Below are positions 42,689-53,044 of a DNA stretch of 58,866 nucleotides, one piece after another. The position numbers and the translations under genes are program-made. The first letter of the stretch is position 1; each line of letters begins with the position of its first letter. The DNA is from Candidatus Altimarinota bacterium (GTDB lineage: Bacteria; Patescibacteriota; Gracilibacteria; BD1-5; UBA6164): positions 35,149 through 94,014 of the forward strand of contig JAQUZB010000006.1 in NCBI GenBank assembly GCA_028691535.1, written 5' to 3'. A model generated the notes under the pieces. The model had not been told where the DNA came from and did no database searches. It saw nothing but the letters and a program-made list of their open reading frames with translations.

Positions 42689-45307
42689 ATGATTAAACCT
42701 TTAAATTTATCTGACGATATTTCTAATACAAATACTAAAGAAAATAAATCTAAAATTTGAGTTACTACTCTATCAATCTCAACACAAATTTATGAACTAA
42801 TTAGATTTTCATCAAGTATAAATTATGAAACTGATGAATATAAAAAAATGGAAAATGATTTAGTTATCTACTTTACGAGATTATTAAATTGAGGTAAAGA
42901 ATATGGTTTATTAAAATCATATTTTGAATGATGAAAATTAAAAAATCAAAAAATCGTTTCAAAAATGCAAAAGAATATCATGATTTATGCTCCTCTTATC
43001 ATTGAAAATATTTATCCATTAAAAGAAATTTTAAATGAAAAAGATTTTATAAATAAAATTAAGGAAGCAATTAAAAAAATGATTATTATTTTATTTATAT
43101 ATTGAGATAAAACATCATTAAGCTTAGTTTCTAAAATGATGAAATTAGATATTTCTGAATTAAGAGAAATGGAAAATAGTTTCATTATAATACAAAAAAA
43201 ACTTCAAAGTAAAGAAGACGAAATTTTAGATATTATTATTTCTAGAGACTCAAGCTATGTAAATACATCATTTTTTAAAAATGATGTATTTACAAGAACT
43301 TTTAGAAGTATAGTTGAAAAAACTGATGAAAAATATGTTGCTTGATGAGAAAAAACAAGAGATCATTTATTGCAAGAAACAGCTGTTAAAGAAATTGAAA
43401 TTGCAACACAAGCATTTTATAATTTATTTTTAAAAACTATAGAATTAAATGCAAACTTTGAGTTTAGACTAAATAAACTATGAAATGCATTTATAAATTT
43501 ATTTTGAATGCTTAAAATATTTAAAGAATTAAAAATAATTAATTTAGATTATTGTATTAGAAAAATTAAAAAATTTGATAATAAATTTTTTAAAATTTTT
43601 TTAGAGTGAATAGGTGACAATCATTTTAATTTAGATAAGTTATATGAAGAATTAAATTCTGAAAATGATATAAAAAAGAGTAAAGTATGAAAAAATAATG
43701 ATAATTTAGATTTAGATGATATAAAATTACAATGAATAAATTCCGATGTTTGGATGAAATTAAAAACTAATGATAAATATGTTTTTTTCTTTAATAAAGT
43801 TTTGTGACTTAATAGTTGAGTTATTAAATTATCTAATTCACTAATGCTTAAACATTTATCAATAAAAACATTGATATCTAAATTTTGTGAAGTCTCTAGT
43901 TATAATAAAGAGCAAGTAATTGCTAAGTTGGATTTTTTTAAGAGCAAAAAATCATTTATTTTAACTGATTTTATAAATAATAATTTAGATTATTTGATTT
44001 TTTTATATGAATGGTGGGAATTTATTATAACAAAGTGAGTTTTAAACAACGATAAACCAAATTTTTTAAAGGATATTATTCATGATTTAAAAGAAAAATG
44101 AGAGATAAGAAATGATATGGAAATCAAGACTGATTGAGAATTATATAATTTATCTGCTGTAAATATTGCATTACAAATTAATTTTATTTTAAATGACCTA
44201 TCAAGATGAAATATTCAAATATCAAAATATAGGATCTGAAAAATTTCTTTCAAAGATACTACCAAGTTGTATTCAAAAAATGAAAAATCTAGTTCAGCAG
44301 AATCAATTTTATATATTAATAATGCAATTGATGCATGTATTAATGTATTAAATTGAAAAAAACTTTTATGAGAACAATGAGAATATGTAAAATATTTACA
44401 AGATATTGAAATTTTACCTAAAGATTTAGCAAAATTAAGATTATCTGACAGAGATAAAATTATTAAATTAATTCCTGCATTGAAAATAGTTAAAATAAAA
44501 ATTCAAACTTTAATTGAAATGCAAAATATTTCTAAAAATGATATGGAACAAGTATCAAGTATATTTTCTGAAATATGATTAAATACAAATTCATATGACA
44601 CTAGAATATGAAATACAATAGGACCTGAAAAAGATTTCTGAAGAATAATTGTTAAATTATTTAAATCATATAACTGAGACTTTCATAAAATATGAGATTT
44701 AAATAGATTTAGATTAGTTTGAAAGCTTAATACAAATGATTCGTGATCATTAACTCAAATTATTAAAGAAGTTGCAAATTTGAGAGATGTAAAATGAGTT
44801 TTAAATATTTCATTTGAAAACTCTGCATGACATTTATTATCTAATCCAGAAAAAAAATCTGCTTATAGAGATATAAAAGCAAATATATTATTAAGTTCTT
44901 GAAATGTAGTTGAATTACAAATTCATTTTGATGAAATGATTGGAGTTAAGTGATGAAATGTAATTTTGACTTCTCATATAAAGGAAATGCTAGAAAAAAA
45001 TAATAGTTTATTAACAAGTGATGAAGTTAATAATTTTATTTCTTTATATATTGAATTATTTTGAAGAAAACCATCTAGAGAATTAATTTTAAATATATCT
45101 ACTTTAAATGAATGACAATTAGATAAAACAAAAATCTGAAATGGTAATATAAATTGTGATAATTTATATAAAGTTACTAGAAGTTTAGATGATTCAGATC
45201 CAATAAAATATAAACTTATTACATTAGAAAGAATATTATTTAATACACAATGGTCAGAAGTTGTAATTAAAAATCTTGAAAAAAATTGACTAAAAATAAA
45301 AGCATAG
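42689..45307 (+). CDS. Large cytoplasmic protein with RelA/SpoT-like C-terminal region
   Basis: 872 residues with no membrane helix, Asn/Lys/Ile-rich and mostly helical over the first 600 residues. At about 645-745 there is a pattern like the RelA/SpoT nucleotidyltransferase fold: KDFGRIIVKLF (R-x-K position), GDLNRFRLVGKL (D-x-x-RFR), SAYRDIKANI (the Y-x-S-x-H strand, here with Lys in place of His) and NVVELQIHFDEM (E-x-Q-I-R, here with His). If real, it could make or sense a (p)ppGpp-like product, or act on RNA as related toxins do. The two substitutions argue for caution. Otherwise unrecognised. Confidence 0.6.
43259..43293. repeat. Perfect 17-bp inverted repeat inside a coding region
   Basis: GTAAATACATCATTTTT, one T, then its exact complement, within the 872-residue gene. 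No terminator T tract follows. It could stall transcription or form a cruciform, and has the look of an inserted palindromic element that stayed in frame. Confidence 0.7.
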
Positions 45308-45330
45308 ATTTATCTATGCTTTTATTTTTA
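45299..45330. terminator. Bidirectional terminator encoding both C-termini
   Basis: AAAGCATAGAT pairs with ATCTATGCTTT. Both convergent proteins end in the same residues, LKIKA, because each stem arm encodes its own strand's tail. Confidence 0.85.
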
Positions 45331-46459
45331 GTTTAAAAATTTCTCTTCAAACCAGTTGTTTTTCTCTTTTGTATAATAAACTTCAAGCTTTTGTAGTTAT
45401 ATTTTCAAAATTATCTGGAAACAATTTTTGTATATCACAAAATTCATTTATTATCTTATATACTTCTTCAAAATATATGTATTTTGAATTTATTTCCCAG
45501 AAAGGGAAACATACAACTAAATTTCATTTATAATCTATATTTTTTAGATTTAAGAAAAATTTATCATATATAGAAAGTAAACTTTCTTTTTGTTTTTCTA
45601 TTCTTTCAATACTTATATTTTTTTGTGTCATTATTTCTCACAAATATCACTCTGTAACTATAGCATCAACTTCCTTTTCAAGTAGAATATTTGATTCATT
45701 TATAAATTTTGCATTTAGTTTTATGAAATCTGAATCTTCTAGTACGATATGGTTTTCTTTTGCGAAATTATTTATATTATTTCTGCTATTTTCAACCATT
45801 GTTTGGTTTAAATCACTTCAATATACTTTTTTATTTCACATTAAGATTGATTCTATCAAAATAGTTCCAAGTCATACAAATGGATCATAAATATTTTTTC
45901 ATCATGATAGATTTATCATCATTTGGCATAATTTTGGTGGAAGCATACCAGTTTGCATATCTCTGTCCTTGTTGAAATCTCTTTTACTATAATTATAAAT
46001 ATCTTGAATCCATATAGTTTTTCAGATATATTTTTTATCAAAATCAAATATAAAATTGTAATCAGTTCAACTCTGAACCAATTTTTCTCATAATATTTGA
46101 GCTGAACTTAGGTTTGTAAAATCTTTATTTACAAATCTTGAAGAAACACCATTTTCTTTAAGTATTTTTTTTGTAGTATTAAGTATTTCTTTTAGATTTT
46201 TTTTATCTCAAAAAGTACTTATTCAGTATTTAAATTTTCATTCACTTTTCAAGGCATCATCTAGTATATCACTATCAATTATTTCAATAATCTTGATTGT
46301 TCATCATAGTGAGTTTGCTTTTTTAAGTATTTCATCTTTATCTATTCAATCTAAGATTAAAATATCTTTACTAAAATAAACAGCTTTCCCTTCTGGAAAA
46401 ACTGCTAATATTTCAGCAATACTTAGTTTATGTTCTCTTCAAAGAGCAAATCAAATCAT
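45314..46459 (-). CDS. Trm11/Trm-G10-like RNA guanine-N2 methyltransferase
   Basis: 381 residues. An N-terminal THUMP-like region (FALGREHKLSIAEILAVF; GGTIKIIEI) leads to the methyltransferase core: KRDFNKDRDMQTGMLPPKL, YDPFVGLGTILIESILMG (motif I), VYGSDLNQTMVENSRNN, and DAIVTEGYLGEI at motif IV. The usual motif IV is DPPYG; here TEGYLG replaces it, similar to TEPYLG variants of UPF0020 proteins. Probably modifies tRNA position 10 or a nearby guanosine. It starts on the last base of the adk stop (TAATG overlap), so it is translationally coupled. Confidence 0.82.
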
Positions 46460-47067
46460 TATAATCAAAGTTTAGTAACTAATTCTTTAAACACACTGTC
46501 TACATCTTGGTCAGCATTTATTCTTATTACTTTTCATTCTGTTTCTTGTTTTAAAGCAGTTGGAAGAGTATTATTCATAAATTCATCAATTCTTTTTAAG
46601 ATAGAAGCTTCATTATCGTCTTTTCTTTTTTCTAATTTAGTTCATGTTACTGGGTTTACAATAGTTCATGATAAAAATGTTTCTCAACTAATAGGATCAT
46701 ACATCCTTCATAAAAGTCTACCAATTGCTTTTTCTTTGCTTAATTCAAAGAAAACAACCTTATAATCCATTGTTATTTCTTCAAGAGATTTTTTGTTTCA
46801 TTCATTTCTAACAAATCAATCCAAGATTAGATTTTCATTTGTTTGAGTTGTAATTACTTCATTCATTATTTCTCATACTACTTCTGGTGTAACTAGTGCT
46901 CAGCTATCAATTGTTTGTTTAACTCTTTTTCATAATTCAGTATCACTTGATGCAATTTTTCTAAGTTCTTGTCACATTTCAAGAAGTGTAAATCCGTATT
47001 TTTCTACAAGTAGTCTTGCTTGAGTTCATTTACCACAACCTTGTATTCATGTAAAAACTAGTTTCAT
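46459..47067 (-). CDS. adk: Adenylate kinase
   Basis: 202 residues. Seen: P-loop FTGIQGCGKGTQARLL, LEMGQELRKIA, GALVTPEVVGEIM, LILDGFVRNEGN (the AMP-site D-G-x-x-R) and GRMYDPISGETF at the LID. The LID is the short Cys-less version but still has the family TG-KL-KRKDD pattern. It interconverts ATP, AMP and ADP. Transcribed with the methyltransferase downstream; RNase P RNA lies upstream on the same strand. Confidence 0.93.
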
Positions 47068-47095
47068 ATTATTATTTTTTATTTTTTATAAATTT

Positions 47096-47494
47096 GTGAG
47101 AGTAATAAGCCGGATTCTGTATTTAGGTATCAATCTATCTAGGCTTAAAATCACTAATAAGCTCGAGCTGGGTATATTTTTTTGAAACAATAGAAAGAAA
47201 TAATCTCGCAAAATACCATTCCCATTGCATCGCATACAGTTTACCACCTTGTATAAATACAAGATCATCTATAGCTTAAATTTATCACACACCAATATTG
47301 ATGCAGTAAAAAATTTAAACACTAAATGACTTTTCACCTTTCCTCAATTAAGAGTAGTATTGTCTCTGTGGCACTAGTGGTATTTGAAATTTATGAATTA
47401 TATTTCAAACCAAAGTTGTTATCTTTTATGCTTCTTTCACGATGTCCAGACTTTCCTCTATAAGATAAATCTCATAGTAGATACCTTCTCTCAC
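47096..47494 (-). ncRNA. rnpB: RNase P RNA
   Basis: The minus strand carries GAGGAAAGTCCGGACA about 60 nt from its 5' end and AATCCGGCTTATTACTC at its 3' end, the two conserved halves of the bacterial RNase P catalytic core. P1 is closed by GTGAGAG at the 5' end and CTCTCAC at the 3' end, giving about 399 nt, a normal size. A promoter 7 bp upstream supports the 5' end. It is the only real content of the 680-bp protein-free stretch between adk and dnaA. Confidence 0.93.
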
Positions 47495-47501
47495 GAAAAG
47501 A

Positions 47502-47529
47502 AGTATATTTTTTTTTGATGAAAAAACAA
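47502..47529 (-). promoter_or_regulatory. Promoter of rnpB
   Basis: On the minus strand TTGTTT, 16 nt, TATACT. Initiation 7 nt after the -10 falls exactly at the first base of P1. Confidence 0.65.
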
Positions 47530-47669
47530 AGATTTTTTTATTTATTTCAGAGTAATTAAAAAGATTTTTCAAAAAATGTTAAAAACTAGAAAAGGCTAGC
47601 ATTACAAAAGCAAAACATATGTTGTTTACATTTTTTACACATAAAAACACGTCAAGGGAAAATATATTT

Positions 47670-47697
47670 TTGACTAGAAATATTATTTGCGTAGAAT
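47670..47697 (+). promoter_or_regulatory. Likely dnaA promoter
   Basis: TTGACT, 16 nt, TAGAAT, followed by a small GAGAT/ATCTC hairpin in a leader of about 45 nt. I found no clear DnaA box (TTATNCACA) in the gap. Confidence 0.55.
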
Positions 47698-47749
47698 GCA
47701 TTTAATGAAGTTGCCGAGATGAATAATCTCAAATTTTATTTATGGAAAA

Positions 47750-49183
47750 ATGATAGGAAAGATGCAAAACAATTACAAGTTACAAAATATAGTTTCAAAT
47801 ATTATTGAAAGAGTAAAAAAACAAGATTTTTTAGTATATTTTAGAAAGATTTCAATTGTTGAAATAACTGAGACAAAATTGGTTATAGGAGTTGTTTCTT
47901 CATTTATGAAAGATAATATTGAAGCAAAATTTTATAAAGAAATATTAGAATCTGTTAAAATAGAAAATCCAAGTGTTACAGAATTAGAATTTAAAGTTGA
48001 TTTAAATATAGATAATCCTTCAAATACTAATGTTATAGATTGTACTGGTTTTTATAAAGAAGATGCAAAAACTAAAAAATCAAAGATTTCTGCTACTTCT
48101 ATGATGGATCATAAGGTTATTAAAACTGATAAATGTGTAAATGATAGATATAGTCTTTCAAATTTCATAGTTTGATCTGATAGTCAATTAGCATATTCTG
48201 CATGTGAGGCTGTTTGTAGAAATCCAGGTAAATCATATAATCCACTATATATTTATGGTGATGTTGGTTTATGAAAAACTCATTTATTACAAGCAACTTG
48301 AAATGAAATAATCAAAAAATTTAGAGATAAAAAAATAGTTTATACAACTGCTGATAAATTTATAACTGAGTATGTTACTGCAGTTAAAAAAAGAAGTATA
48401 GAAAGACTTAGAGAAAAATTTAGAGAAATTGATGTACTTATAATTGATGATGTTCAATTTTTATCTAAAAAAGAACAAACTCAAAATGAACTGTATAATA
48501 TATTTAATCTATTATACGAACAAAATAAACAAATTATTATCTCTTGAGATAGAGCACCAAAAGAATTAGAAGAATTAGAACCAAGACTTAGAAGTAGATT
48601 TGAATGGGGTATAACTGTTGATATTGGTAGACCAGATTTTGAAACTAGACTTGCAATTCTTCAAGAAAAAGCAAGAGCAAAAGAATTTATGGTTCAACAA
48701 GATATTGCTGAATTTATTGCTGCAAATGTAACTGAAAACGTAAGAGAATTAGAATGAGTTTTAAATCAAATAATTGCTGAATATGAGCTTACTTGAGTAA
48801 CTCCTTCACTTTCTAAAGTTGCTGAAAAACTTAAGAAATTGAGTTTTACAACTGATATACTTTGAATAAGTAAGAATAAAACTGAAAAAACTGCTATTAA
48901 ATCATATGAAGATATAATCAAAAGAGTTTGAGAACATTTTTGAATAGAAGTTGAATGAATTACTTGAAGTAATAGAAAAAAAGAATTTATGATACCTAGA
49001 CAAGTTTCTATGTATTTACTAAAAACAAAGATGAATTATACTTATGAAAGAATTTGAAATATTTTTTCTGGTAGAAATCATGCTGCAGTTTTGTATAGTT
49101 GTAATAAACTAGAAAAATTAATCAAAAAAGATCAATGATTATTACATGAAGTAAATATAATCAGAGATAGTATGTGAATATAA
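47750..49183 (+). CDS. dnaA: Chromosomal replication initiator DnaA
   Basis: 477 residues. Domain I and linker take residues 1-130. The AAA+ domain has [16 protein letters not shown] (Walker A with TGA Gly), [16 protein letters not shown] (Walker B), [25 protein letters not shown] (box VII arginine finger) and NVRELEGVLNQI. The domain IV helix-turn-helix includes [10 protein letters not shown] and the signature [14 protein letters not shown]. It initiates replication, so oriC may be near, although the usual neighbours (dnaN, rpmH, rnpA) are not here. Confidence 0.97.
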
Positions 49184-49189
49184 AAAAAG

Positions 49190-49217
49190 GAACCCCAGCC
49201 GTAGGCTGGGGTTTTTG
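49190..49217 (+). terminator. G+C-rich terminator after dnaA
   Basis: AACCCCAGCC/GGCTGGGGTT around GTA with a T tract; strikingly G+C-rich for this genome. Confidence 0.92.
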
Positions 49218-49249
49218 TTTTGTGCAAAATGATAAGTGTATTTCTACAC

Positions 49250-49405
49250 TTACATTGTGCACTTGTGGTCTTTCATTCCACCAGGTCCAAGTGGTTTTTT
49301 ACACTTGTGACACTTGTGAGATTGCATTGCTGCATGTTGTTGTGCTTTGGCTTGTTTTTGCCTTGCTTTTTCACTTTTCCGGTTACCTTTATTAGCTTTT
49401 GCCAT
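49250..49405 (-). CDS. Small basic zinc-ribbon protein, UGA-free
   Basis: 51 residues, very basic: MAKANKGNRKSEKARQKQAK, then HKCHKCKKPLGPGG, then HKC, which with CxxC can bind one zinc. Translation start is fixed by a perfect AGGAGG 5 nt before ATG, rare in this window. Glycines use GGN, none TGA; codons are G+C-richer than those of neighbouring genes. It may bind nucleic acid or ribosomes. Composition and ribosome site match the other small UGA-free gene at 1786. Confidence 0.8.
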   Translation of the reverse strand: MAKANKGNRKSEKARQKQAKAQQHAAMQSHKCHKCKKPLGPGGMKDHKCTM

Positions 49406-49441
49406 AAAACCCTCCTGTAAATTGAAATAGAACACTGGTTT

Positions 49442-49468
49442 ATTATAAAGCTAAAATATATATTGTCA
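49442..49468 (-). promoter_or_regulatory. Consensus promoter of the zinc-ribbon gene
   Basis: Minus strand TTGACA, 16 nt, TATAAT, both boxes perfect. Confidence 0.8.
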
Positions 49469-49530
49469 ATTATAATTTTATCTTGATATATTAATTAAAA
49501 AAGATACTATATTTATAGTATAATTTTTTG

Positions 49531-51648
49531 ATGATTATGAATAAGATAAATGATTTATATAGTGATTTAGATAATGAAGTTGATTTATCTAATTTATCTA
49601 ATAATAATATAAAAGTTTCTAAACTGTGAAAATGATTTTTCACAGATATTTTTCGTTTCTGAAAAAAAGATATAAATCTAGTAAATAAAAAAGTTATTAA
49701 AATATCTAAAAATAAGACAAAGAAATTCGATAGTTTATTTATTTCCAAGAAAAAAGCACATGTTGATATTATAACTCCTAAAAAAGATATAAATTTTTTT
49801 ATAAAATCAATATTTACTTTTTTTAGAAAAAAGAAAAAAATCTATGAGTTAACATCTCCAAAAAGAAAAAGAAAATTTAATAAATGAATATTATTCTTAG
49901 TTTTTTTAGTTTTTGTTTTTTATTGAAATAAGATAATTATAGAAAATTTGGTTACAAATTGATATCAAAATATTTTGTCACTTAAAAACGATTTTTGAGA
50001 TTTAAATAAATCTAAAAATGATATTTTAAAATCAAATATATCGTTTAATATCGCTAATATACTTTTAAAACCATTTTTATTTATTCCAAATACTAATATA
50101 AAAAATGTAGATTATATAATCTCATGATGAAGAGATTTATCAAAATTGTTATCAATTTCATTAAACTTATATGATGATACTGATAAATTAATTAAGGAAA
50201 AATGATGAATAAATAATATATATTTTACAAATTTACTTCAAAATATCAGATGAAATTATGAAGAAATATATTCATTACTTTATAGTTCACTAAATTATTA
50301 TTCTAAGATTTGAGATTTATGAAATTCATATCTAAATGATAAATTAACATTTACAAAAGAAAAACTTAAATTGTGATTAATTTTTATCGAAATTATAAAT
50401 AAAAATTATGATACACTTCTTAGTATGATGTGAAATGCTTGAGAAAAAAAGTATTTAGTTATATTTCAAAATAACGATGAAATAAGAGCAACTGGTTGAT
50501 TTATGTGAAGTACAGCACTTATAACTATCTCAAATTGAAAAGTTACAAATATAGAAAATAGTGATATTTATGCTTTAGAATGGCTTATAAATAAAGTTTA
50601 TACTGATAAAGAAAAAGCCCCAGAGTGACTTGATAAGATAACTTGAACTTTTGGTTTAAGAGATGCAAATTATTATCCATTATTTAGTGATTCTTCTCAA
50701 AAAATAAAATTCTTTCTTGATAAGATTGATTACAAAGTTGATTGAATAGTATATATAAATCAAAATATAATTCTTGATTTACTAGATAGTATTGATTGAG
50801 TTGATTCAAAAATTTTAAATCAAAAAATAACAAGTGATAACTTTTCTCTTATTTTATCAACTCTTGTAGAAGCAAAAGTATTTAAAGTTTGAACACTTTG
50901 AAGTCCAAAGCAAGTTTTATTTGACTTTGCTTCTGAGTTTAAAGAAAAATTGCTTTTAAAAAAAGATTATTATTCTTATGTAAAAATTATATTAGAACAT
51001 GTTAAAAATAGAGATATAGTTTTTTATTCATTTTCAACTGAAGAAAATAGTTTACTTTGGAAATTATGAGTAAATTGAGAATTAAATCTTAATTCTAGTT
51101 TTGATTATAATTATCCTGTTTATATTTCTATTTGATGAAATAAAACTGATAGATATATAGATTATAGATATGATAAAACAGTTAATCAAGTTGAATGAAG
51201 TTGTAATTATACTACTAAATTAAATATTTATAAATCACATCATTTTTCAAAATTTGAAGATGAAACTGTAAATACGCTTTTAGATTCTTACTGAGTTACA
51301 AATAAAACTGATATTTTAAATATTCAATGAAGATGAGAAAATAAAAGTTATCTTAGAATTTTGATTCCAAAAAATGCTAAAGTTAATCTAGAAAAATGAC
51401 AAAAATTAGTTGAATATGATAATTATAAAATTGTTGAATTATACACAAAAACTGAGAAATTAGAGACAAGTTTAAATACTATAAGTTATGAATTAGAAAA
51501 TCCTAATTGTGAAAAATATACCTATAAATTTTTTAAACAACCATGAATTAATAAGTACAATATTAATTTTGATATGTTATGAATTAAAGATAAATATAAC
51601 AGTATAAAATCAGATTTTATTTATAAAAAAGATATTATTTTAAAATAA
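49531..51648 (+). CDS. DUF4012-family membrane-anchored protein
   Basis: 705 residues. A Lys-rich cytoplasmic N-terminus of about 125 residues precedes one transmembrane helix (ILFLVFLVFVFYG). The outer part carries YLVIFQNNDEIRATGGFMGS (the DUF4012 N-x-E-x-R-x-TGGF signature), then TGTFGLRDANYYPLFSDSS, and VDGIVYINQNIILDLLD. The C-terminal domain is Asn/Tyr/Lys-rich with a few Cys. DUF4012 proteins occur in Gram-positive and CPR genomes, often with exopolysaccharide or surface-polymer genes; the activity is unknown. There is a second ATG two codons in. Confidence 0.85.
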
Positions 51649-51661
51649 TATCTTTTTTTGT
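51624..51661 (+). terminator. Palindromic terminator overlapping the DUF4012 stop
   Basis: AAAAAGATATTATTTT pairs with AAAATAATATCTTTTT and T run. Confidence 0.85.
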
Positions 51662-51726
51662 AAAATAACTAGTAATTTAATTAATTTTGATTAATATATT
51701 TTATATATAATTTGTTATTTTTTACT

Positions 51727-53034
51727 ATGAATGACTTGAAGAAATTTTTTGCACTTGATAATCCTCTTAGGCTTTTATATCATAAATTAAGAGCAATTGC
51801 TGCAAATATTGTTTACTGATTTCCATCTAAAGGTATGGTTATTATTTGAGTTACGTGAACAAACTGAAAAACAACAACTTCAAATATAATTGCAAAATGA
51901 CTTATTGCATCATGAAAAAAAGTTTTTATGTTTACAACTGTAAATATAATTATCTGAGACAATGAGTATGTAAATGATACTAAGATGACTTCACCAGATG
52001 CATTTTTACTTCAAAGATTATTCAAACAAGCAAAAGATGAATGATGTGAAATTGCAGTAATTGAAACTGCAAGTCATTGAATTAAAATGTCTAGAGTTTG
52101 GTGACTTGAATATGATATTGCAGTTTTGACAAATATAACTCAAGATCATCTTGATTTACATAAAACTATGAAAGACTATGTAAATACAAAACTTAGACTT
52201 TTTAAGGAACTAATTTCTTATGAAAGAAAACCTTGAATTAAAAAAACAGCAGTTATAAATGTATGATCAGAATATAGTGAATTATTTGTAAATGAAACTT
52301 ATGATTCTGTTTATTTATACTGAAAAGGGAATTGAGCTAGTCTTGTTGCAAAAGATATAAGAATAGAAAATTGACTTACAAAATTTGAAATTAAATTACC
52401 TGGAAAAACTATTACAATTCAAACAAAATTAAAGTGAGAATTTAATGTAGAAAATATATTGGCTGCAATTGGAGTATTTTTATCTTTTAGTATTTCTACT
52501 GAAGATATTCAAAAAGTTATACTTTCTGTTACTTGAGTTCCATGAAGAATGGAATTAATTGACAATGAAATTTGAGCTGATATAATCGTGGATTATGCAC
52601 ATACTCCAGATGCACTTGAAAAAGTATTAACAACACTAAAAGAAATCTGATACAAAAAAATAGTTACTGTTTTTGGTGCAACTTGAGATAGAGATAAAAC
52701 AAAAAGACCAATCATGTGAGAAGTTGTTTCAAAAAATAGTGATGTTGTTATATTGACTCAAGATGATGATTATACTGAAAATAGTGAGATGATTATTAAA
52801 GATGTGATTCCATGAATAAATAGGATAGAATGACAAGATTTTTTTATAATTCCAACTAGAAAAGAAGCGATTGAATTAGGTATTTCTTCAATTTGAAAAT
52901 GAGATGCTTTACTTATAGCTTGAAAATGAGATGAACATGTAATGGTCACAAATAAATGAGCAATTGAATGGCATGATAAAACTATAATAAAACAAATATT
53001 AAAAGAAATTGATGATAATAAAATTATTGTTTAA
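51727..53034 (+). CDS. murE: MurE-like Mur ligase (UDP-MurNAc-tripeptide synthetase)
   Basis: 435 residues. Seen: Walker [19 protein letters not shown] at about residues 40-57, [66 protein letters not shown], and [19 protein letters not shown]. These follow the MurE order for ATP, UDP-MurNAc-dipeptide and amino acid binding. The usual N-terminal UDP-binding domain (about 90-100 residues) is replaced by a short lead of about 38 residues, a form seen in CPR genomes. The third amino acid added cannot be deduced. Start of a murE-dnaX-priA cluster. Confidence 0.9.
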
Positions 53035-53044
53035 CAAATAAAAA

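Noticed and set aside
46430-46765. 111-codon plus-strand ORF opposite adk
   Set aside because: It is the antisense shadow of adenylate kinase, whose motifs are unmistakable on the minus strand.
47495-47749. Possible oriC between rnpB and dnaA
   Set aside because: AT-rich and in the right place, but I found no cluster of DnaA boxes (TTATNCACA or one mismatch), only a promoter and T/A tracts.
49174-49420. Plus-strand Cys-rich ORFs after dnaA
   Set aside because: They run through the dnaA terminator and are antisense to the UGA-free zinc-ribbon gene, which has a promoter and a perfect ribosome site.
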